A stretch of 64,000 bases of DNA from Pelodera strongyloides. Taxonomy: Eukaryota > Nematoda > Chromadorea > Rhabditida > Rhabditidae. Position numbers and translations under genes: made by a program. Under the pieces are notes generated by a model, which saw nothing but the letters and a program-made list of their open reading frames with translations, was not told where the DNA came from and did no database searches. Where the stretch lies: the NCBI GenBank assembly GCA_036852015.1, contig JAANDG010001202.1, positions 1-64,000 on the forward strand, in the 5' to 3' direction. Positions 58,331 through 64,000 of the stretch are shown here, piece by piece; position 1 is the first letter of the stretch; the number at the start of each line of letters is the position of its first letter.

Positions 58331-59470
58331 GGTAAATACTGTAAGTACTGTGTGGTGTGGTCGGTAAATACTGATTTGTGTTTGTACTGTGCGGTTGTGT
58401 GGTGATTCGCTCTCACCAATTTGTAAATATTTGTATAAAATTCATGTTTATAAGTGTTGTTGTAATGTTTTGCTTGGTTTCTTTCTAAAGAAACAAAGTA
58501 CGAATGTTTTACTCGTGATTTTGAACCTGTTTTATTATTTGCAGAGCAGGGCGTCCCCTACAATGTAGCGACGACTATCGAATCGGAAGTTATTCAGATA
58601 CAAATGTTATGAAGAACATTTCACCTCGGGTTGGCATATTGTAAATTTTGTGTTGGCCCTTAACCTCATGCATTGAAAAACGTCTTTCCTTCGTTGTTCA
58701 ATATCTTTTGGACGGTTACCCGGGTTACCATACCAAGTCTGTTTCGCACACGGAAATGCAGTGGTTATATATTGTTTATTCCAATAGTCGAGTCATACTT
58801 GTTTGTTATTGGTTTTAGTTTGTTCATTCAAGGATACCTATTAACTCGGACAAAAAGGAACTTTCAAGGGGGAAAAAGCTGGCCACAGTCAGGCATGGAG
58901 TTATGGTTTTTGCCTCTGTGCATATGGATGTCAGGGGACGCAACGATTCGCTGCTAAATCCATGGCTTATTTTTACAGGTTTGCTTTCATTCTTCTTGTT
59001 GAGATTCGAAAAAACAGGTGGTGTCGCAGTGACGACCTTTCTCGACTTCGTATTTTCACTGTTGTCGTATATTGGTACTTTTTTCGTTACGGAAATGATC
59101 AGGTCATATTCATTCCTTGTTTGTTTAAAAGATAGAACGGCTCGTTCGCTTGATATTTTTTATGTGCTAGGAAACGTCTATGTCTATGTTGACCGTTTAA
59201 CCAAGGTTGCAATTGCTGTTTTTGTTCACGGTCGTGTGGAGCCCTGGAGGGTGCTTTATTTGTATGTCGACTCAAAAGTCGAAGAATTCTGGGCCATAAT
59301 GATGTGAAAGTTGTCATGGTTGTTACAGCATTCTTGCTAAAGCAGTGCTAATTTTGTAAAGGTCTTTTGGATTCGGATGCCATTTTTCTTTTGTCACAAA
59401 AAAGCAGACTATCAGACTTTTGTCGATGTTATGCAGTTTTTACCAAAACTCTAGAAATTGAAACATAAGT
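58331..59470 (+). other. Unassigned stretch with hydrophobic open frames
   Basis: Open frames at 58673-58957 and 58903-59307 on the + strand encode hydrophobic segments (IFTGLLSFFLLRF, FLDFVFSLLSYIGTFFV) and then VYVYVDRLTKVAIAVFVHG. They could be exons of a membrane protein, but I see no clear start, family motif or consistent splice joins. Confidence 0.25.
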
Positions 59471-59484
59471 AGTGCTATACGTAT

Positions 59485-59805
59485 TCCGGAAGTCTACTAC
59501 AGTTATGATTTTTTTGACAAACTCGTTTCTCACAGATTTATTTGCTCCTCATATATGGAGGTTCTGGATGTCGTGCTCAAGTTTCATTTTTTGGCACTTT
59601 GCCAAGGCTCACTACTGTGCAGACCTTCGAAGGACTGATATCGATTATCGGAAAAAAGCGTTTTCTTATTTTTTGCTAAGGTTCACGTAGCCACCGTGGC
59701 TAAGGGCTAGCTGAACGTTAACTGGAAAATCTGAGTGACAGACAGACAGACAGACAGAATGACAGAACTCGTCTATATAAGAATATCCAGTAGACTAGAG
59801 CTCGG
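59485..59805. repeat. Dispersed repeat, copy 1 (second at 63340-63608)
   Basis: TTTTTTTGACAAACTCGTTT through GGCTAAGGGCTAGCTGAACG and ACAGAACTCGTCTATA is shared, at roughly 90% identity, with 63340-63608. A GACA tetranucleotide run (59733-59756) is present only here. Confidence 0.88.
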
Positions 59806-59827
59806 CGCGCGCTGCGCGCGCGCCTCG

Positions 59828-60480
59828 CTCTAGCGATATGGCTTTAGCTTTTGATTTTGATAATTTAACGATTTCAATTTTTGAAGTTTAGGTTCAGATT
59901 TGCACTACAGCTTCATCTTTATTTTGAAGATTTTTATGAGATTCGGAGTATAGTCGCTCGCTCGCCTCGCTCTAGCGATATGGCTTTAGCTTGAGCTTTT
60001 GATCTTGATAAGTTAACGATTTCAATTTTTGAAGTTTAGGTTCAGATTGGCACTACACTGAATTAGCTTCATCTTTATTTTGAATATTTTTATGAGATTC
60101 GGAGTTTAGTCGCTCGCTCGCTCGCTCTAGCGATATGGCTTTAGCTTGAGCTCTTGATCTTGATAAGTTAACGATTTCAATTTTTGAAGCCTATGTTTAG
60201 ATTGGTACTACACTGAATTAGCTTCATCTTCATTTTGAAGATTTTTGTGAGATTCGGAGTTTAGTCGCTCACGCGCCTCGCTCTAGCGATATGGCTTTAG
60301 CTTGAGCTTTTGATCTTGATAAGTTAACGATTTCAATTTTCGAAGCTTATGTTCAGATTGGTACTACACTGAATTAGCTTCATCTTCATTCTGAAGATTT
60401 TTTATGAGATTCGGATTTTAGCCGTTAGCTCGCTCGGCGGGCCTTCGGCCCGCCTTCGCTCGCCCGACGTTCACTATGCT
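59828..60480. repeat. About 156-bp tandem repeat, four units
   Basis: TAGCGATATGGCTTTAGCTT starts units at 59831, 59973, 60128 and 60284. Each unit also carries AACGATTTCAATTTTTGAAG and GAATTAGCTTCATCTT. The array is bounded on the left by a GC-rich palindrome CGGCGCGCGCTGCGCGCGCG. Confidence 0.9.
60438..60460. other. GC-rich hairpin GGCGGGCC-TTC-GGCCCGCC, copy 1
   Basis: Perfect 8-bp stem with a 3-nt loop in otherwise AT-rich DNA. An identical copy lies at about 61498-61520 within a duplicated block. Confidence 0.85.
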
Positions 60481-60511
60481 TTATTTGAGCTTCTTATGCA
60501 ATGTTACTTTT

Positions 60512-63010
60512 GAACTACGGCAAATTGGCACGGCGACTTATTTTTGACGTCATAGATTCTGAAGCAGAAGCGTGATCGAGAATCTGTCTCTGATAGATGA
60601 TTCGCGTCAGCATTGGAATCGATTTGCATCGTTCTTTTTGATCTACGGTGAACCTTGCACGTCGACTTGTTTTTGACGTCATAGATTCTGAAGCAGAAGC
60701 GCGATCGACAATCTGTCTCTGATACATGCTTCGCTTCAGCATCGGAGTAGATTTGCATCGTTCGTTTTGATCTACGGTGAACTTTGCACGTCGACTTGTT
60801 TTTGACGTCATAGATTCTGAATCAGAAGCGCGATCGACAATCTGTCTCTGATGCATGCTTCGCTTCAGCATTGGAGTCGATTTGCATCGTTACTTTTTAT
60901 CTACGGTGAACTTTGCATGTCGACTTGTTTTTGACGTCATAGATTCTGAATCAGAAGCGCGATCGAGAATATGTCTCTGATGCATGATTCGCGTCAGCAT
61001 TGGAATCGATTTGCATCGTTCTTTTTGATCTACGGTGAACCTTACACGTCGACTTGTTTTTGACGTCATAGATTCTGAAGCAGAAGCGCGATCGACAATC
61101 TGTCTCTGATACATGCTTCGCTTCAGCATCGGAGTAGATTTGCATCGTTCATTTTGATCTATGGTGAACTTTGCACGCCGACTTCTTTTTGACGTCATGG
61201 ATTCTGAATCAGAAGCGCGATCGACAATCTGTCTCTGATGCATGCTTCGCTTCAGCATCGGAGTCGATTTGCATCATTACTTTTGATCTACGGTGAACTT
61301 TGCACGTCGACTTGTTTTTGACGTCATAGATTCTGAAGCAGAAGCGCGATCGACAATCTGTCTCTGGTACATGCTTCGCTTCAACATCGGAGTCGATTTG
61401 CATCATTACTATGTTCAGATTGGTACTACACTGAATTAGCTTCATCTTCATTCTGAAGATTTTTTTATGAGATTCGGATTTTAGCCGTTAGCTCGCTCGG
61501 CGGGCCTTCGGCCCGCCTTCGCTCGCCCGACGTTCACTATGCTTTATTTGAGCTTCTTATGCAATGTTACTTTTGAACTACGGCAAATTGGCACGGCGAC
61601 TTATTTTTGACGTCATAGATTCTGAAGCAGAAGCGTGATCGAGAATCTGTCTCTGATACATGATTCGCGTCAGCATTGGAATCGATTTGCATCGTGACTT
61701 TTGATCTACGGTGAACTTTGCACGTCGACTTGTTTTTGACGTCATAGATTCTGAACCAGAAGCGCGATCGAGAATCTGTCTCTGATGCCTATGCAATGTT
61801 ACTTTTGAACTACGGCAAATTGGCACGGCGACTTATTTTTGACGCCATAGATTCTGAAGCAGAAGCGTGATCGAGAATCTGTCTCTGATACATGATTCGC
61901 GTCAGCATTGGAATCGATTTGCATCGTGACTTTTGATCTACGGTGAACTTTGCACGTCGACTTGTTTTTGACGTCATAGATTCTGAACCAGAAGCGCGAT
62001 CGAGAATCTGTCTCTGATGCCTGCTTCGCTTCAGCATTGGAATCGATTTGCATCGTGACTTTTGATCTACGGTGATCTTCGCACGTCGACTTTTTTTTGA
62101 CGTCATAGATTCTGAATCAGAAGCGCGATCGACAATCTGTCTCTGATAGATGATTCGCGTCAGCATTGGAATCGATTTGCATCGTGACTTTTGATCTACG
62201 GTGATCTTCGCACGTTGACTTTTTTTTGACGTCATAGATTCTGAAGCAGAAGCGCGATCGACAATCTGTCTCTGATACATGCTTCGCTTCAGCATCGGAG
62301 TAGATTTGCATCGTTCGTTTTGATCTACGGTGAACTTTGCACGTCGACTTGTTTTTGACGTCATAGATTCTGAATCAGAAGCGCGATCGACAATCTGTCT
62401 CTGATGCATGCTTCGCTTCAGCATTGGAGTCGATTTGCATCGTTACTTTTTATCTACGGTGAACTTTGCATGTTGACTTGTTTTTGACGCCATAGATTCT
62501 GAATCAGAAGCGCGATCGAGAATCTGTCTCTGATGCATGATTCGCGTCAGCATTGGAATCGATTTGCATCGTTCTTTTTGATCTACGGTGAACCTTGCAC
62601 GTCGACTTGTTTTTGACGTCATAGATTCTGAAGCAGAAGCGCGATCGACAATCTGTCTCTGATACATGGTTCGCTTCAGCATCGGAGTAGATTTGCATCG
62701 TTCGTTTTGATCTATGGTGAACTTTGCACGTCGACTTGTTTTTGACGTCATAGATTCTGAATCAGAAGCGCGATCGACAATCTGTCTCTGATGCATGCTT
62801 CGCTTCAGCATCGGAGTCGATTTGCATCATTACTTTTGATCTACGGTGAACTTTGTACGTCGACTTGTTTTTGACGTCATAGATTCTGAAGCAGAAGCGC
62901 GATCGACAATCTGTCTCTGGTACATGCTTCGCTTCAGCATCGGAGTCGATTTGCATCATTACTTTTGATCCACGGTGAACTTTGCACGTCGACTTGTTTT
63001 TGACTTCCAA
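60512..63010. repeat. 129-bp satellite array, about 19 units, with higher-order structure
   Basis: GACGTCATAGATTCTGAA recurs at 60546, 60675, 60804, 60933, 61062 and 61191, a period of exactly 129 bp, and on to about 62873. Most units contain TGACGTCA, GCGCGATCGA, AATCTGTCTCTGAT and TCGATTTGCATCGT. Because 129 = 43 x 3, unbroken frames run through several units on the minus strand in two phases: one reads HQRQIVDRASDSESMTSK..., the other SETDCRSRFCFRIYDVK.... A block of about 1.55 kb is duplicated (60720-61250 versus 62274-62810), and the 156-bp-repeat edge is copied at 61420-61600. This is probably satellite DNA. No splice, start or promoter context argues for a gene. Confidence 0.93.
61498..61520. 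other. GC-rich hairpin GGCGGGCC-TTC-GGCCCGCC, copy 2
   Basis: Second copy of the 60438 hairpin, inside a block that interrupts the 129-bp array and repeats the array's left edge. Confidence 0.85.
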
Positions 63011-63339
63011 AATTCTGAATCCATGAGTCATATATCGATTCTGACTGTTGATTTATTTTGAAGATGTCTCAACGACGACCACACTACAGTCTCACGTCGG
63101 ATGCTTCAACTTTAATTTTTGGGGTCAAAGTCCACTTTGGGAACATTTTTTATTTTATTTTATCGATTGATGACGTCATTGAATTATTCTGAATGCATAT
63201 TTTTAACGGATTCATCTGAGTGTCTTCGACACCAGATTCTCAGATCGATATCTCAATTTTCATTTTTTATTAAATTTTACATTTTTGGGCAGTCACGTGA
63301 CTTTCGGACGTCAATAACTCGCCTAATATCGATCGATAT
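63011..63339. other. Spacer between satellite array and dispersed repeat
   Basis: AT-rich, with GACGTCA at 63172-63180 and TCGATATCGAT palindromes near 63330. No gene. Confidence 0.5.
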
Positions 63340-63608
63340 CGATTTTTTTGACAAACTCGTTTCTCATAGATTTATTTGCTCCCCATTTATGGAGGTTCTG
63401 GATGTCATGCTCAAGTTTCATTTTTTGGCACTTTGCCAAGGCTCACTACTGTGCAGGCCTTCGAAGGACTGATATCGATTAAGAAAAAATAACCGTTTCT
63501 TATATTTTGCTTTAGTTCTCATAGCCGCCGTAGCTAAGGGTTAGCTGAACGTTAACTCGGAAATCTGAAACGTGACAGAATGACTGACAGAACTCGTCTA
63601 TAGAAGAA
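63340..63608. repeat. Dispersed repeat, copy 2
   Basis: Second copy of 59485-59805, lacking the GACA run. Confidence 0.88.
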
Positions 63609-64000
63609 GGCTAATGTGATTGCTTTGGCCCGCTTTGCCGTGGTCCGCTGCCCCTGCTGCCACGATTCTGATTTACCCCGCGCAACACAATTAATTAAAC
63701 ATGCCCGAATTATGCCGGTAAATAAACATCAGGGTTACTTTGGCAGCTTCGCCGTGGTCCCCTTACCCCGCTGCTACGATTCCGAATTATCCCTCTCACC
63801 ACACAATAAACGTTTCCTAATTATGTCGGTAAATAAAAACTCATAGTTAGTTTGGCCCGATTCGCCGTGGTTCCCTTCCCCCGCTGCCGCTGCCGCTTCC
63901 CCGATTCCGATTTATCCCGCGCAACTCCATTAAACATGTCCTAATTATACCTAGTAAGGGTAGATCTTCGAGCATTTACGACTCCCGGAATAAACATCAA
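63609..64000. repeat. Minisatellite continuation (near-identical to 58105-58325)
   Basis: TGATTGCTTTGGCCCGCTTT onward repeats 58105-58325 almost base for base, and then further diverged units run to the window edge. Confidence 0.9.

Noticed and set aside
60504..63031. Protein-coding gene with 43-aa repeats
   Set aside because: Attractive because of the in-frame period, but two frames are equally open, units are interrupted by non-coding blocks, and there is no start/splice/promoter context. Reported as satellite instead.

Overview
This is animal nuclear DNA, most likely from a nematode or a close relative. Genes are split into many short exons. Introns are often only 38-120 bp and end in a short TTTCAG-type acceptor. 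In four of the genes a strong 3' splice site lies only 4-18 nt upstream of the start codon, as expected for spliced-leader trans-splicing. There is also a degenerate TTAGGC tract, the nematode telomere motif. No prokaryotic features are present. All exon models were built by hand from splice consensus, reading phase and remembered family sequences. No alignment was run.

Layout. Positions 1-2429 (minus): 5' part of GTPBP3/MnmE, the mitochondrial tRNA-modification GTPase, running off the left edge. Positions 4098-6379 (minus): a complete SOCS-box gene of 229 aa (SH2 plus SOCS box, SOCS6/7-like), with a decayed copy of GTPBP3 exon 4 in one intron. Positions 7253-27523 (minus): a complete 40-exon Mediator subunit MED23 (sur-2 orthologue, 1457 aa). 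Its 4.1-kb intron 24 holds a complete gene on the opposite strand (14397-17660) for an 812-aa secreted cysteine-rich protein built by a recent tandem duplication of a 0.98-kb exon block. Positions 30549-33398 (minus): the 3' part of an unidentified cysteine-rich, His/Thr/Pro-rich protein with a GPI-anchor-like C-terminus. Positions 33.4-38.5 kb: almost empty. Positions 38524-39798 (minus): a 100-aa coiled-coil protein. Positions 40952-47255 (minus): a C2H2 zinc-finger/coiled-coil protein whose 5' end is not resolved. Positions 50275-51505 (minus): a 193-aa protein carrying the N-terminal domain of kinesin-13 without the motor; its 5' part is duplicated at 52.4-53.0 kb.

From 53 kb to the right edge the window is repeat-dominated: fold-back elements, LINE 3' ends, a roughly 90-110-bp minisatellite, a 156-bp repeat, and a 2.5-kb array of 129-bp units. 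The 129-bp unit is exactly 43 codons long, and most copies carry the palindrome TGACGTCA.

Throughout the window, introns and intergenic DNA are seeded with short non-autonomous elements with long terminal inverted repeats. Most are flanked by TTAA, as for piggyBac-like MITEs. One of them supplies the stop codon of the zinc-finger gene. The genes look functionally unrelated (mitochondrial tRNA modification, cytokine-type signalling adaptor, transcription coactivator, DNA-binding factor), and I see no operon with a common pathway.
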